Assembly (NCBI RefSeq): GCF_011299595.1
Contig: NZ_CP049867.1
Location: forward strand, 3,968,001-4,032,000
Origin: Nocardioides sp. HDW12B
GTDB lineage: Bacteria; Actinomycetota; Actinomycetes; Propionibacteriales; Nocardioidaceae
Length of the DNA: 64,000 nucleotides
Reading direction: 5' to 3'
Part shown: in pieces, positions 25,762-33,568 of the stretch
How the letters are laid out: each line of letters begins with the position of its first letter
Position numbering within the stretch: position 1 is the first letter of the stretch
Translations under genes and position numbers: made by a program
Notes under the pieces: generated by a model
Told to the model about the DNA's origin: nothing
The model's input: the letters and a program-made list of their open reading frames with translations, nothing else
Databases searched by the model: none

Positions 25762-26226
25762 GTGAGAGCTCCGGGGGCGGTGGCGGCGCTGCTCTCCGTC
25801 GCCACGACGTTGACGGGGTGCTCCGACGAGGGCCGGGCCACGCCGTCCTCGACAGGGTCCTCCGCGTCCTCCGCGTCCTCCGCCTCGGACCCCTCGGACC
25901 CCTCGGACCCGTCGGACCCCGCGACCCCCGCCGAACCGGTCGAGAACCTGAGCGTGACCGAGGTCTGCACCCGGGCCGCCGAGATCTGGCCACGCACCGC
26001 GTCGCTCGACCTCGAGGACCTGCGGGCCGTCGAGTCGCAGCTCTTCGAGATCAGCACCGACCCGACCAACGCCGAGGAGTCGTTCGCCCTCATCCATCTC
26101 CAGTTCGGACTGGAGGACGCCATCGCCTCGAGCGTCTCGGACTCCTTCGGGGCGATGCGGCGCGAGCTGGCACGCGGGTACGACGATTTCGAGAAGGCCT
26201 GCCGTGAGGACGGCGCACGCTTCTGA
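25762..26226 (+). CDS. Putative lipoprotein of unknown function
   Basis: A 154-residue product. The GTG lies directly after the DGAT stop and gives VRAPGAVAALLSVATTLTGC, a short signal peptide with lipobox LTGC (lipidated Cys at 20). A Ser/Asp/Pro linker (SDPSDPSDP) leads to an acidic helical domain (VTEVCTRAAEIWPRT, SLDLEDLRAVESQLFEI, LARGYDDFEKACREDG). Two Cys there could pair. No family recognised. Close coupling with the DGAT gene suggests cotranscription, though the ribosome-binding site is poor. A cluster of palindromes follows. Confidence 0.6.
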   Translation: MRAPGAVAALLSVATTLTGCSDEGRATPSSTGSSASSASSASDPSDPSDPSDPATPAEPVENLSVTEVCTRAAEIWPRTASLDLEDLRAVESQLFEISTDPTNAEESFALIHLQFGLEDAIASSVSDSFGAMRRELARGYDDFEKACREDGARF

Positions 26227-26227
26227 T

Positions 26228-26310
26228 CGTCCGACCGGTCGGACGGGCAGCTCGGCGGTTTCTCGGGGCTGAACCCCCTCGTCGGCGGGCGAGCTGCCCG
26301 TTCGAACGGG
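26228..26310. terminator. Cluster of palindromes between convergent genes
   Basis: Three nested or adjacent dyads: an 18-bp perfect palindrome at 26228-26245 centred on ACCGGT; arms GGGCAGCTCG (26245-26254) and CGAGCTGCCC (26290-26299) around an inner GGGG-ctgaa-CCCC; and CCCGTTCGAACGGG at 26297-26310. It lies between convergent stops, so a bidirectional terminator is the simplest reading. Confidence 0.6.
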
Positions 26311-26346
26311 CGCACCGGCCGCCACCTCGACGGATGAGGCAGCGGA

Positions 26347-26985
26347 TCAGGCGGTGGGACGCCGCAGCAGCACGAGTGCACCGCGGTCGAAGGTGCGCGT
26401 CTCGACGACCTGGAGATCGAGAGCGGGGTGCGCGTCGACGTGTGCCGCCACCTCGTCGGCCTGGTCGTCCGGACCGACCTGGAGCACGGCGAAGCCCGCA
26501 GGGGCGAGGTGCTGCCCGATCACCTGGAGGCAGGACCGCACGAGGTCGAAGCCGCTGACGCCCCCGTCGATGGCCAGACGGGGGTCCTCGGGGAAGGTGA
26601 GGACGTCGGCGCTGGCGACCCACGGCGGGTCGGCGATGATCGCGGCGAACCGCTCCTCGGGATCGAGCACCTCGTCCATCCGCCCGCAGCGGACCGTGAC
26701 CTGCTCACGCATGCCGGCGCCCTGAGCGTTGACCTCGGCGAACGAGCACGCGACCGGGGAGAGGTCGACCATCGTCAGCGGCCGGGCGTGGCCGTGGACC
26801 GCGAGCAGCCCGATGTGGCCGGCGCCGGAGCACACCTCGAGCACGGGGCCCGGTGGGGCGTCGTGCAGCAGTCCCGACACCCAGTGCGACTGCGCGACGG
26901 TCCACGGTCGGGGCTCGAGGACGCGGTGGTCGTAGGCGATGGTGAGCGGGCCGTACGCCATGGTCTGCACCGAGGTCGTGGTCAC
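26347..26985 (-). CDS. SAM-dependent methyltransferase
   Basis: A 212-residue class I methyltransferase. Motif I is VLEVCSGAGHIGLLAV at 48-63, the acidic residue after strand 2 is in MVDLSPVA, and motif IV is IIADPPWV, the (D/N)PP(Y/W) form found in enzymes that modify N atoms of protein, RNA or small molecules (HemK/MTS type). The GTG start overlaps the CDGSH gene stop (GTGA), making it the third gene of the diiron-CDGSH-methyltransferase operon. The substrate is unknown; context suggests modification of a product or partner of the upstream oxidase-like protein. Confidence 0.8.
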   Translation of the reverse strand: MTTTSVQTMAYGPLTIAYDHRVLEPRPWTVAQSHWVSGLLHDAPPGPVLEVCSGAGHIGLLAVHGHARPLTMVDLSPVACSFAEVNAQGAGMREQVTVRCGRMDEVLDPEERFAAIIADPPWVASADVLTFPEDPRLAIDGGVSGFDLVRSCLQVIGQHLAPAGFAVLQVGPDDQADEVAAHVDAHPALDLQVVETRTFDRGALVLLRRPTA

Positions 26986-27239
26986 CGGTCCCCGCTCGCG
27001 ACCGGCTCGTGCCACGGCTCGGTCGGCTCGAAGGTCCTCGCCACCTTGTGGGTGCCGTCGCACCACGGCTGCACCGCCGAGTGGCCGCAGCGGCAGACGG
27101 CCGAGACCGGCCGGGTCGTGGTGTGCTCGGCGCCGTCGGGGTCGCGCACCCGGTGAGCGCCGCGCAGCAACAGGGGGCCGGCGGGGCACGCCACCGCACG
27201 CTCGTGCGGGAAGGGTGCCGGCACGACGGGTTCAGTCAT
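26982..27239 (-). CDS. CDGSH iron-sulfur domain protein
   Basis: An 85-residue protein with one CDGSH domain. The [2Fe-2S] ligands are Cys49, Cys51, Cys60 and His64 in VCRCGHSAVQPWCDGTHK, matching the 3Cys-1His pattern CxCxxSxxxPxCDGxH. These labile clusters carry electrons or iron-sulfur clusters between proteins. No membrane helix, unlike mitoNEET. It overlaps both neighbours (ATGACTGA upstream, GTGA downstream), so it is translated with the haem-oxygenase-like protein and probably supplies it with electrons or iron. Confidence 0.9.
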   Translation of the reverse strand: MTEPVVPAPFPHERAVACPAGPLLLRGAHRVRDPDGAEHTTTRPVSAVCRCGHSAVQPWCDGTHKVARTFEPTEPWHEPVASGDR

Positions 27240-28182
27240 CGACGCCCCACTCCGCCAGGGCTCGACGGGCGACCCGGTCCTCGAGGTCGAGGCACGAGAA
27301 GGCGCCCAGGAACACGTCGTCGGTCAACGCCGGCTCGTCCGCGACCAGTGGTCCGCAGATGTCGCGGACAGCCTGCTGCTCGTGCGCCGCGTCGGCCAGC
27401 ACGTGCTCGTCGTAGTAGTCCACCAGCTCCTGCGGCATCCCGAGCCGCGCCAGGCCCTGGGCGATGCGGCGCGCGGGCATGGAGCTCGTCGCCTCGAAGG
27501 CGGCGAGATGGCCCAGCGCGGCGCCGCGCAGCCGCCGGTGCAGCCCGAACAGCGACATCGCGTTGTTCTGCTCGAGGATCTCGGCCGGTGCGTCGTCGAC
27601 GTAGGCGCCGTACTCCGCGCTCAGCCCGGCAGCGGACATCCCCAGCGCGAAGAGGTGGGCGTGCAGCCGGTTCGGGTCGCCGGCGCCGTACTCGTCGAAG
27701 AGCACCGCCGACAGCGCCGCCTTGGGTCGCGTGGTGAGCCGCGGGACGACCCAGGCCGTCGCGTCGGACTCCTTGAGGTGGTAGACCGAGCGCCAGCGCA
27801 GCAGCTCGAGCAGCTGCTCGCGGTCGCAACGCCGCTGCACGTGCGCAGCGAGCGACAGCCCGTCGTGGCCCGCGACGTAGGAGAAGAAGGTGGTGGCGAA
27901 GTCGGCCCCCACGGTGGGTGCGGTGACGCGGGACCTCAGCTCGGCCTCGAACGCGGTCTCCAGCCGACGGCGTACGGCGAGCAGGGGCGGGTGCCACTCC
28001 ATCGACTCGAGGGCGTGGTCGAGACCCTGGTGGTGCAGCTCGTACATCGCCCACAGGGCGACGTGGGCGTCGTCGGCGCCGTCCGGCTCGAGGTCGGCGA
28101 CCAGGTCCCAGTCTTCGCGCGCGCCGCTCATCAGCCCGAAGAGCACCTCGCTCAACGGCCCACGGGGCTTGGGGATCAGCAT
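27232..28182 (-). CDS. Iron-containing redox enzyme family protein (haem-oxygenase-like diiron fold)
   Basis: A 316-residue all-helical protein. ATG at 28182 has GGAGAGGACC upstream. Conserved segments of the actinobacterial iron-containing redox enzyme family are visible: YELHHQGLD near 47, RSVYHLKESDATAWVVPRL, LFDEYGAGDPNRLHAHLFA, NNAMSLFGLHRRLRGAALGH and YYDEHVLADAAHEQQAVRD. Acidic and His residues in KESDA, DEYG/H and DEH/AAHE are the probable diiron ligands. The haem-oxygenase-like diiron (HDO) group includes N-oxygenases, C-C lyases and alkene-forming oxidases such as UndA, BesC and SznF. The reaction here is unknown. First gene of a three-gene overlapping operon. Confidence 0.85.
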   Translation of the reverse strand: MLIPKPRGPLSEVLFGLMSGAREDWDLVADLEPDGADDAHVALWAMYELHHQGLDHALESMEWHPPLLAVRRRLETAFEAELRSRVTAPTVGADFATTFFSYVAGHDGLSLAAHVQRRCDREQLLELLRWRSVYHLKESDATAWVVPRLTTRPKAALSAVLFDEYGAGDPNRLHAHLFALGMSAAGLSAEYGAYVDDAPAEILEQNNAMSLFGLHRRLRGAALGHLAAFEATSSMPARRIAQGLARLGMPQELVDYYDEHVLADAAHEQQAVRDICGPLVADEPALTDDVFLGAFSCLDLEDRVARRALAEWGVDD

Positions 28183-28340
28183 CCCGGTCCTCTCCTCTCG
28201 CTCGAGTCGCCGACCCGGTACCCCGGGAGGGCCGGAGGTAACGGGTGCGGGCGGCCCGGGCAGCGGCACGCAGCCCTGTGCAGCCCGTGCAGCGAGGAGC
28301 CGCCGCCCGCACCGACGACGCTAGCCGTCGACGAAAGCCG

Positions 28341-28369
28341 GCGCCCCACCCTCAACGGTGGCGGGGCGC
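28341..28369 (-). terminator. Hairpin downstream of the TSUP gene
   Basis: GCGCCCC (28341-28347) pairs with GGGGCGC (28363-28369), extended inside by ACC/GGT with a small bulge. It lies 29 bases beyond the TSUP stop on the minus strand and upstream of the diiron operon start. Confidence 0.45.
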
Positions 28370-28397
28370 TGGAAGCCGCTGCTGCGGGGCCCGGCGA

Positions 28398-29144
28398 TCA
28401 CCCCACGACGAGTCGCGCGAGCAGCAGCAGCCCCGCGCCGATGCACGCCGCGGCAACGATCGCGCGCAGCCGCTCGGCGCGCACCCGGGTGGCGAGCGCC
28501 GCGCCGACGAGGGCGCCGGTGGCGGCGAGCAGCCCCAGCCCGGTCCCCAGGCGTACGTCGGTCAGCCCGGCGTCGAGGTAGCCGACCGAACCGGCGACGA
28601 CCACGGGCAGCTGGGCCACCTGGCTGACGGCCACCGCCCGGACCGGGGGCACCGCCAGGACGAGCAGCAGCGGCACCAGGATCACCGGTCCGCCGGTGCC
28701 GGTGAGGGCCGACCCGAACCCGACGAGCCCGCCGAGGGCGACCAGTGTCGATCCTCGCCGCGACTCACCCGTCGCGCCGCCGGGCTCCGCGGACGGCCGC
28801 CGGCGCCGGAGCTGGTGGAGGCCCACTCCGATCGTGAAGGCCGCCATGACCGCCACCAGCAGCGGGCCGGGCAGCAGGGCGTTGGCCCGTGCGCCGAGGA
28901 AGGCGCCCGGCGCGATCCCGGCGCTGAGCCAGCCGGCCATCGCCCACGGCACGACGCCGCGCCGCGCGTAGGCGACCGTGCCGACGACCCCGGTGAAGCC
29001 GAACACCCAGAGGCTCGTGGCGGCGGCCTCGCTCGCCGTCAGTCCTCCGACGAACATGAGCCCCGGAGGCAGCAGCACCCCGCCGACGCCGACGAGTCCG
29101 ATGAGGACGCCGACCACCGCGGCCAGTCCCAGCAGCAGCGGCAC
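28398..29144 (-). CDS. TSUP-family (TauE/SafE) anion transporter
   Basis: A 248-residue integral membrane protein. I choose the GTG at 29144 because it has GGGGGAC upstream and starts at the first membrane helix (VPLLLGLAAVVGVLIGLVGV). About eight hydrophobic segments in two similar halves are visible; GVGGVLLPPGL and GTGGPVILVPLLL are the paired Gly-rich motifs of the family. TSUP proteins export sulfite, sulfonates or other sulfur-containing or organic anions. The substrate is not evident here. It is monocistronic. Confidence 0.85.
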   Translation of the reverse strand: MPLLLGLAAVVGVLIGLVGVGGVLLPPGLMFVGGLTASEAAATSLWVFGFTGVVGTVAYARRGVVPWAMAGWLSAGIAPGAFLGARANALLPGPLLVAVMAAFTIGVGLHQLRRRRPSAEPGGATGESRRGSTLVALGGLVGFGSALTGTGGPVILVPLLLVLAVPPVRAVAVSQVAQLPVVVAGSVGYLDAGLTDVRLGTGLGLLAATGALVGAALATRVRAERLRAIVAAACIGAGLLLLARLVVG

Positions 29145-29567
29145 CCGTGTCCCCCTGTCGGCCCAGATCGTGCGCCATCGCAGGCTAGCGGCGCGGGGGG
29201 TGCCTCGGGACGCGGGGCCGGTGGCGCGGACCCGGATCGGAGAACGTGCCCTCCTCCTCACCCCGCCCACGCACGCGATGGTGGTGGGCGGGGCCCCCGG
29301 TCACCTGCGCGCGTCCGCCCGTCGCGTGGTGCAGGCGACCATGAGAGGACGTACCCCGATTTATCCGGATCACGCGAGTCGCGCACCAATTCTTGGACGA
29401 CTGTCCTAGTCTTCTCTCGAGCCCCGGTCAGCCTCCCCCGTCTGACCGGGGCTCCCTGCTGTCCCGAGGGTGGTCCGCGTCGTCGTCTCGTCGCGGTCCG
29501 CGTCGTCGTCCCGTGGTCCCGGGCAGCCGCCCTGGGACGCCCCGGTCACCCGCGTCGGTTGCGCCGG
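29145..29567. other. Long intergenic region with AT-richer patch and C-rich-loop hairpin
   Basis: A 423-base gap between the TSUP start and the DUF309 stop. Bases 29341-29418 are markedly less GC-rich than the rest and contain a 22-codon ORF (from ATG at 29341 to TAG) and TAGTCT at 29407-29412. A 13-bp perfect hairpin follows at 29419-29454 with a CCTCCCCC-containing loop. This could be a small RNA gene or the remains of one. The right part (29455-29567) shows GTCCGCGTCGTCGTC-type direct repeats and nothing else. Confidence 0.45.
29419..29454. terminator. 13-bp hairpin with C-rich loop
   Basis: GAGCCCCGGTCAG (29419-29431) pairs perfectly with CTGACCGGGGCTC (29442-29454). The ten-base loop contains CCTCCCCC. 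It may end a short plus-strand RNA from the AT-richer patch, or serve the DUF309 upstream operon in the other direction. Confidence 0.5.
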
Positions 29568-30131
29568 TCACCCACCCTGGTCAGGGTGGTCGCCGCTGGG
29601 CGTGCTGCCGATCCGGGCCCGCGCGCAGGCCACGACGGCGCCCAGGTCCAGCTCGTACGTCGGTCCGCCGCTCGCGCCGTAGGAGGCCAGCCGGCCCGCC
29701 GCCCGCTCGAGGAGCCGGGAGGCACCGACCGCGTTGCCGCGCTCGTGGTGGGTCAGCCCGACGCAGAGCTGCGCCAGGCCCTGCCACAGCTCCCGCTCGT
29801 CCTCCGGGCCGGACTTCCACCGCACCTCGAGGGCCTCATGGGCCTGGAAGGGACGGCCGACGTCGAGCAGCTCGCGGGCGTAGGTCAGCGTGTCCTCCGG
29901 CGACCGGGGGTCCTCGGAGATCGGCTCGACCCCGGGCTCGCCGTACGCCAGGGGGCGGCCGAGCCGGTCGCGCGGTCGCGCCTGCTCGGCGCGACCGGCC
30001 GCGTTGCGGTCGCGGTCGGCCGCCGGCTCCGCGGCGGCGTCCGTGCCGGTGCCGGTGCCGGCGCCGGGGACGGCGCCGGGGGCGGAGCTGGGGCCGTCGG
30101 TCTGCTCGTCGGGGGGTGCCACCTCGCCCAC
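29568..30131 (-). CDS. DUF309 domain protein
   Basis: A 187-residue protein. The N-terminal 75 residues are a disordered Ala/Gly/Thr/Pro segment; the C-terminal part is a DUF309 helical bundle (ARELLDVGRPFQAHEALEVR, ERELWQGLAQLCVGLTHHER, GNAVGASRLLERAAGRL). The His-Glu pairs in QAHEALE and THHER are the family hallmark and may bind metal. Function unknown. GTG at 30131 begins one base after the stop of the WYL regulator; GTG at 30122 is an alternative. The coupling suggests a two-gene operon with the regulator. Confidence 0.8.
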   Translation of the reverse strand: MGEVAPPDEQTDGPSSAPGAVPGAGTGTGTDAAAEPAADRDRNAAGRAEQARPRDRLGRPLAYGEPGVEPISEDPRSPEDTLTYARELLDVGRPFQAHEALEVRWKSGPEDERELWQGLAQLCVGLTHHERGNAVGASRLLERAAGRLASYGASGGPTYELDLGAVVACARARIGSTPSGDHPDQGG

Positions 30132-30132
30132 C

Positions 30133-31101
30133 CTACGGACCCGTGGCGGCCGCGAACCGGGCCGCGACGACCCGCACCGCCTCGCGCAGCTCGGGGCCCT
30201 CCTCGACGGTGAAGGCGACGGGCACCTGGGCCAGCCACTCCTGCGCGTACATCGCGGGGTTGCCGGTGCTGCCGGTGAGCACGCACGAGGGGCCATCGGG
30301 CCCGTCGTCGGCCACGAGCCGGCCCATCGGCGACCGGATCCACGGCGCCACCACCTCGAGCGGGGCCGCGAAGCGCACCCGGGTGGTGAACTCCCAGCCG
30401 GAGCCGAGGTTGGTCTCGAGCGCCGCGACCGGGTCCAGCCCCTCGGGTGGCTCGAAGGACTCGGGGCGCTGCTCGACCGACCCGATCCGGTCCAGCCGGT
30501 AGGTGCGGGTCGCGTCGGCGCGGTGGGAGTGGCACAGCAGGTACCACCGGCCGTGGCGCACGACGACCGCCCAGGGGTCGACCTCCACCTCCCAGGCGCT
30601 GCCGGACTCCGCGCGGTAGGACAGGTGGACCCGGCGTCGGGCCGCGACCGCGGCGACCAGCGCGGTCGTGGTGGCGGGGTCGGGCCGCGTCGGGTGCCGC
30701 ACCGGCGTGGTCGCCGCATGGGCGCGCAGCGTCGCGGCCTCGCGCCCCACCCGCTCCGGCAGCGCCCGCACCACCTTGTCCAGCGCCGGGCCGACCTCGC
30801 CGTCCCCGGGGCCGCTGTCGAGGACCGCCATCACGAGGCTCAGCGCCTCGGTCTGGGTGAACCAGACGGGCGGCAGCCGGGTGCCGCGCCCGAGCCGGTA
30901 GCCGCCGTACGGCCCACGGGTCGACTCGACCTCGATCCCGGCCTCCCGCAGGATCGCGACGTACCGGCGCGCCGCGCGCTCGGTGACGCCCAGCCGCTCG
31001 GCCAGCTCGGAGGCGGTCACGCCCGGCCGCGCCTGGAGCAGCTCGAGGGCGCGCAGCGCGCGGGCGGTGGGGCTGAGGTCGCTGCTCACGGTGGGGGCCA
31101 C
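30133..31101 (-). CDS. WYL-domain transcriptional regulator
   Basis: A 322-residue one-component regulator. N-terminal DeoR/HTH_11-type helix-turn-helix (RALELLQARPGVTASELAER, LGVTERAARRYVAILREAG) with a wing at STRGPYGGYRLG, then a WYL domain around 145-225 (EVEVDPWAVVVRHGRWYLLC, ATRTYRLDRIGSV), a C-terminal extension follows. WYL domains bind small ligands or nucleic acid and many such proteins control stress, DNA damage or defence genes. Start options are GTG 31101 and GTG 31089. It is divergent from the alpha/beta hydrolase and cotranscribed with DUF309. Confidence 0.88.
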   Translation of the reverse strand: MAPTVSSDLSPTARALRALELLQARPGVTASELAERLGVTERAARRYVAILREAGIEVESTRGPYGGYRLGRGTRLPPVWFTQTEALSLVMAVLDSGPGDGEVGPALDKVVRALPERVGREAATLRAHAATTPVRHPTRPDPATTTALVAAVAARRRVHLSYRAESGSAWEVEVDPWAVVVRHGRWYLLCHSHRADATRTYRLDRIGSVEQRPESFEPPEGLDPVAALETNLGSGWEFTTRVRFAAPLEVVAPWIRSPMGRLVADDGPDGPSCVLTGSTGNPAMYAQEWLAQVPVAFTVEEGPELREAVRVVAARFAAATGP

Positions 31102-31247
31102 GGGAGCAGGCTAGGCACGGCGGTGCGGCTACCGGAAGGCATCCGTCCGCAACCTCGCCTAACGTGAGCCGCGCCGCGACCCGACCGGGCCGGCCGCGCG
31201 GGACCGGGCATCCGGACCGCGCGTCGAGAGAAGACGTGGAGGACCGC

Positions 31248-31961
31248 ATGGACATCGTGCTCGTTGCCGGACTGTGGCTGGACGCGTCCGCCTGGGACGC
31301 CGTCGTCGGAGAGCTGGAGCAGCGTGGTCACCGCGCCCGGCCCGTCACGCTGCCCGGCCAGGGGGACGGTCGCGCCGGGGCCACGCTCGACGACCAGGTC
31401 GCGGCGGTGGTCGCCGCCGTCGACGCCGCTGTGCAGTCCGGCGGGGAGTCCGGTGGGGGTCGCCCGCTGGTGGTCGGCCACTCCGCCGCCTGCTCGCTGG
31501 CCTGGCTCGCGGCCGACGCCCGCGTCGACCAGGTCGCCGGCACGGCCCTGATCGGAGGCTGGCCGTCGCCGGACGGGGAGAAGTACGCCGCCTTCTTCGA
31601 CCTCACCGACGGCGTCATGCCCTTCCCCGGCTGGGAGCCCTTCGAGGGCCCCGACTCCGCCGACCTCGACGACGCCACCAAGGAGCGGGTGGCCGCCGCG
31701 GCGATCCCGGTCCCCGGCGAGGTCGCGCACGGCGTCGTCCGGCTCACCGACCCCCGCCGGTACGACGTACCGACGGTGCTGGTGTGCCCGGAGTACACGC
31801 CCGCCGAGGCGAAGGAGTGGATCGACGCCGGCGACCTCCCCGAGCTGACCCAGGTCACCCGGCTGGAGATGGTCGACCTCGACTCCGGTCACTGGCCGAT
31901 GTTCAGCCGGCCCGCCGAGCTGGCGCAGGTGCTCGCGGAGATCGCCGACCGGCTCGGCTAG
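31248..31961 (+). CDS. Alpha/beta hydrolase
   Basis: A 237-residue enzyme with ATG preceded by GTGGAGGACC. The fold starts at MDIVLVAGLWLDASAWD; the nucleophile elbow is VVGHSAACSLAW (Ser), and the C-terminal His is in DLDSGHWPMFSRP. The acid is probably Glu/Asp around VLVCPEYTPAE. The layout matches small esterase-like alpha/beta hydrolases of the AB_hydrolase_6 type; the substrate is unknown. It is divergent from the WYL regulator, which may control it. Confidence 0.82.
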   Translation: MDIVLVAGLWLDASAWDAVVGELEQRGHRARPVTLPGQGDGRAGATLDDQVAAVVAAVDAAVQSGGESGGGRPLVVGHSAACSLAWLAADARVDQVAGTALIGGWPSPDGEKYAAFFDLTDGVMPFPGWEPFEGPDSADLDDATKERVAAAAIPVPGEVAHGVVRLTDPRRYDVPTVLVCPEYTPAEAKEWIDAGDLPELTQVTRLEMVDLDSGHWPMFSRPAELAQVLAEIADRLG

Positions 31962-32003
31962 GGGCCGGTCTGGCTGAGGTACAGGTTCAGCCGAGGGGCG
32001 CGT

Positions 32004-32366
32004 TCAGCTGAGGCACAGGCAGAACGGGTGCCCGGCCGGGTCGAGGAAGACCCGGAACGTGGTGCCCGGCTGGTGCTCGTGCTTGGTGGCCCCGATGGCC
32101 AGCACCTCGGCCTCGGCGGTGTCGAGGTCCTCGACGACCACGTCGAGGTGCATCTGCTGCGGCACGTCCTGGCCCGGCCACACCGGGGCGCGGTAGTCCT
32201 CGACCGGCTGGAAGCACAGTGACTGGCCGTGGTCGGAGCGGGCCTCGACCCACTGGCCGCCGTCGCCGTCGCTCACCTCCCAGTCGAGCAGCGCTCCGTA
32301 GAAGCGGCCGAGGGCCTGGGCGTCGGGGCAGTCGAGGACGATGGTCGGGAAGCGTGCGATGGCCAT
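32004..32366 (-). CDS. VOC-family (glyoxalase-like) protein
   Basis: A 120-residue protein with two beta-alpha-beta-beta-beta modules: ARFPTIVLDCPDAQALGRFY with LLDWEVSDGDGGQWVEA, then QMHLDVVVEDLDTAEAEVLA with FRVFLDPAGHPFCLCLS. The His of MHLDV is a typical metal or substrate position. This is the common glyoxalase_6-type group found throughout actinobacteria, with no assigned substrate. Alone, divergent from the ornithine cyclodeaminase homologue across a hairpin element. Confidence 0.85.
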   Translation of the reverse strand: MAIARFPTIVLDCPDAQALGRFYGALLDWEVSDGDGGQWVEARSDHGQSLCFQPVEDYRAPVWPGQDVPQQMHLDVVVEDLDTAEAEVLAIGATKHEHQPGTTFRVFLDPAGHPFCLCLS

Positions 32367-32459
32367 GGGTGCACGCTAGGCCCGGTTCCGGACGATCGGG
32401 GTCCGTTGGGGCTGGTGGACGTGCCCTCCCGACGCTGAGCCGTGGACCTCGACGACAGG

Positions 32460-32510
32460 TGCGTGGGAAAAGCACCCTCGCGGCCGCCGGCGCGGTGCTT
32501 TTCCCACGCA
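32460..32510. repeat. Intergenic hairpin element, copy A
   Basis: Perfect 17-bp stem: TGCGTGGGAAAAGCACC (32460-32476) with its complement (32494-32510) around a 17-base loop. It lies between divergent genes (VOC and ornithine cyclodeaminase homologue), so it is not simply a terminator. Same design as copies at 33495 and 33569. Confidence 0.8.
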
Positions 32511-32567
32511 TCTGCGAGGGCTCCGGGGTCGACCGGCCCCGGGCGTCCTGTGGTTCGCTGGGGCGTC

Positions 32568-33485
32568 ATGGAGACCCCGACCGGCCCGGCCCTCGTCGAC
32601 GCGCTGCGGCTGACGCCGCGTGGCGCGGTCGACGCCCTCGAGGACGCCCTGCGCTCCGGCTTCGACCCGGAGGACGACCCGCCCCGGAGCCGGGTCGCGA
32701 CGGCGGCGGGCGAGCTGCTGCTGATGCCCTCGACACTGGGCGACGTCTCGGGGGTCAAGCTGCTCTCGCTGACCGGTGACAACCCGCAGCGTGACCTGCC
32801 GGTGGTCCAGGGTGCCTACCTGCTCTTCGAGGGCCCCGGTCAGCGCCCCGCGGCGCTCGTCGACGGCGCCGCGCTCACCGACCTGCGGACCTCGGCGGTC
32901 TCCGCGCTGGCGGTGCGCCACCTGCTGCCCCGCTCCGACGACCGTCCGCTCCGGCTCGTCGTGCTCGGCGCCGGGCCCCAGGCCCGGGCCCACGTCACCA
33001 CCCTGCGGACGCTGCACGACCTCGCCTCGGTGACCCTCGTGGGTCGGGCACCGGACACGGTCGCAGCGCTGGCCCAGGAGCTCGGAGCCGCCGTCGGTGA
33101 CGTGTCCGCGGTGGCGGAGGCCGACGTGGTCTGCTGCTGCACCTCCGCGACGACGCCCCTCTTCGACGGCGACCTCGTGCGCGACGACGCGGTGGTGGTC
33201 GCGATCGGCTCGCACCACCCGGGTGCCCGGGAGACCGACGACGTTCTCGTACGTCGCTCCGCGGTCGTCGTCGAGTCACGCCGCAGCGCGCTGGCGGAGG
33301 CCGGCGACGTCGTGCTGCCGATCGACGCCGGCGTGCTCGACGTCGCCGACCTGGTGACCCTGCGTGAGGTGGTCACCGGCGCCGTCGTCCTGCCCGAGGG
33401 GCGGCCGCGGCTCTTCAAGGGCACCGGCATGTCCTGGCAGGACCTCGTGGTCGCAGCCGCCGAGCTCCACGCTCGCCGTACTTGA
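32568..33485 (+). CDS. Ornithine cyclodeaminase/mu-crystallin family protein
   Basis: A 305-residue NAD(P)-dependent enzyme. N-terminal substrate domain (SRVATAAGELLLMPSTLGDV, GVKLLSLTGDNP, ALVDGAALTDLRTSAVSALA) and a Rossmann fold with VVLGAGPQARAH near 127. The family includes ornithine cyclodeaminase, alanine dehydrogenase and ketimine reductases that reduce or form imines of amino acids. K70-equivalent Lys (GVKLLS) and the terminal FKGTGMSWQDLVVAA are family signatures. The true substrate is open. ATG at 32568; no close partner, and two hairpin elements follow. Confidence 0.87.
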   Translation: METPTGPALVDALRLTPRGAVDALEDALRSGFDPEDDPPRSRVATAAGELLLMPSTLGDVSGVKLLSLTGDNPQRDLPVVQGAYLLFEGPGQRPAALVDGAALTDLRTSAVSALAVRHLLPRSDDRPLRLVVLGAGPQARAHVTTLRTLHDLASVTLVGRAPDTVAALAQELGAAVGDVSAVAEADVVCCCTSATTPLFDGDLVRDDAVVVAIGSHHPGARETDDVLVRRSAVVVESRRSALAEAGDVVLPIDAGVLDVADLVTLREVVTGAVVLPEGRPRLFKGTGMSWQDLVVAAAELHARRT

Positions 33486-33494
33486 CGGCGGGCG

Positions 33495-33553
33495 CAGAAC
33501 CGAGGGACACGCACCCTCGGGGGCCGAAGCGAGGTGCCTTTCCCTCGGTTCTG
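33495..33553. repeat. Intergenic hairpin element, copy B
   Basis: Arms of 21 bases (33495-33515, 33533-33553) pair with two mismatches around a 17-base loop. The inner stem shares GGGA..GCACC/GGTGC..TCCC with copy C, while the outer stem is different (CAGAACCGA instead of CAGATGCGT) but still self-complementary, so the outer stem has changed in a compensatory way. Confidence 0.75.
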
Positions 33554-33568
33554 TGGCGCCCGACCCGA

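Noticed and set aside
25194..26381. A 395-codon minus-strand frame over the DGAT tail and lipoprotein
   Set aside because: Its Leu/Gly/Arg repeat section is only the complement of the Lys-Ala codon repeats of the DGAT tail.
32460..32510. Copy A hairpin as a plain transcription terminator
   Set aside because: It lies upstream of both flanking divergent genes, so no transcript of theirs would end there.
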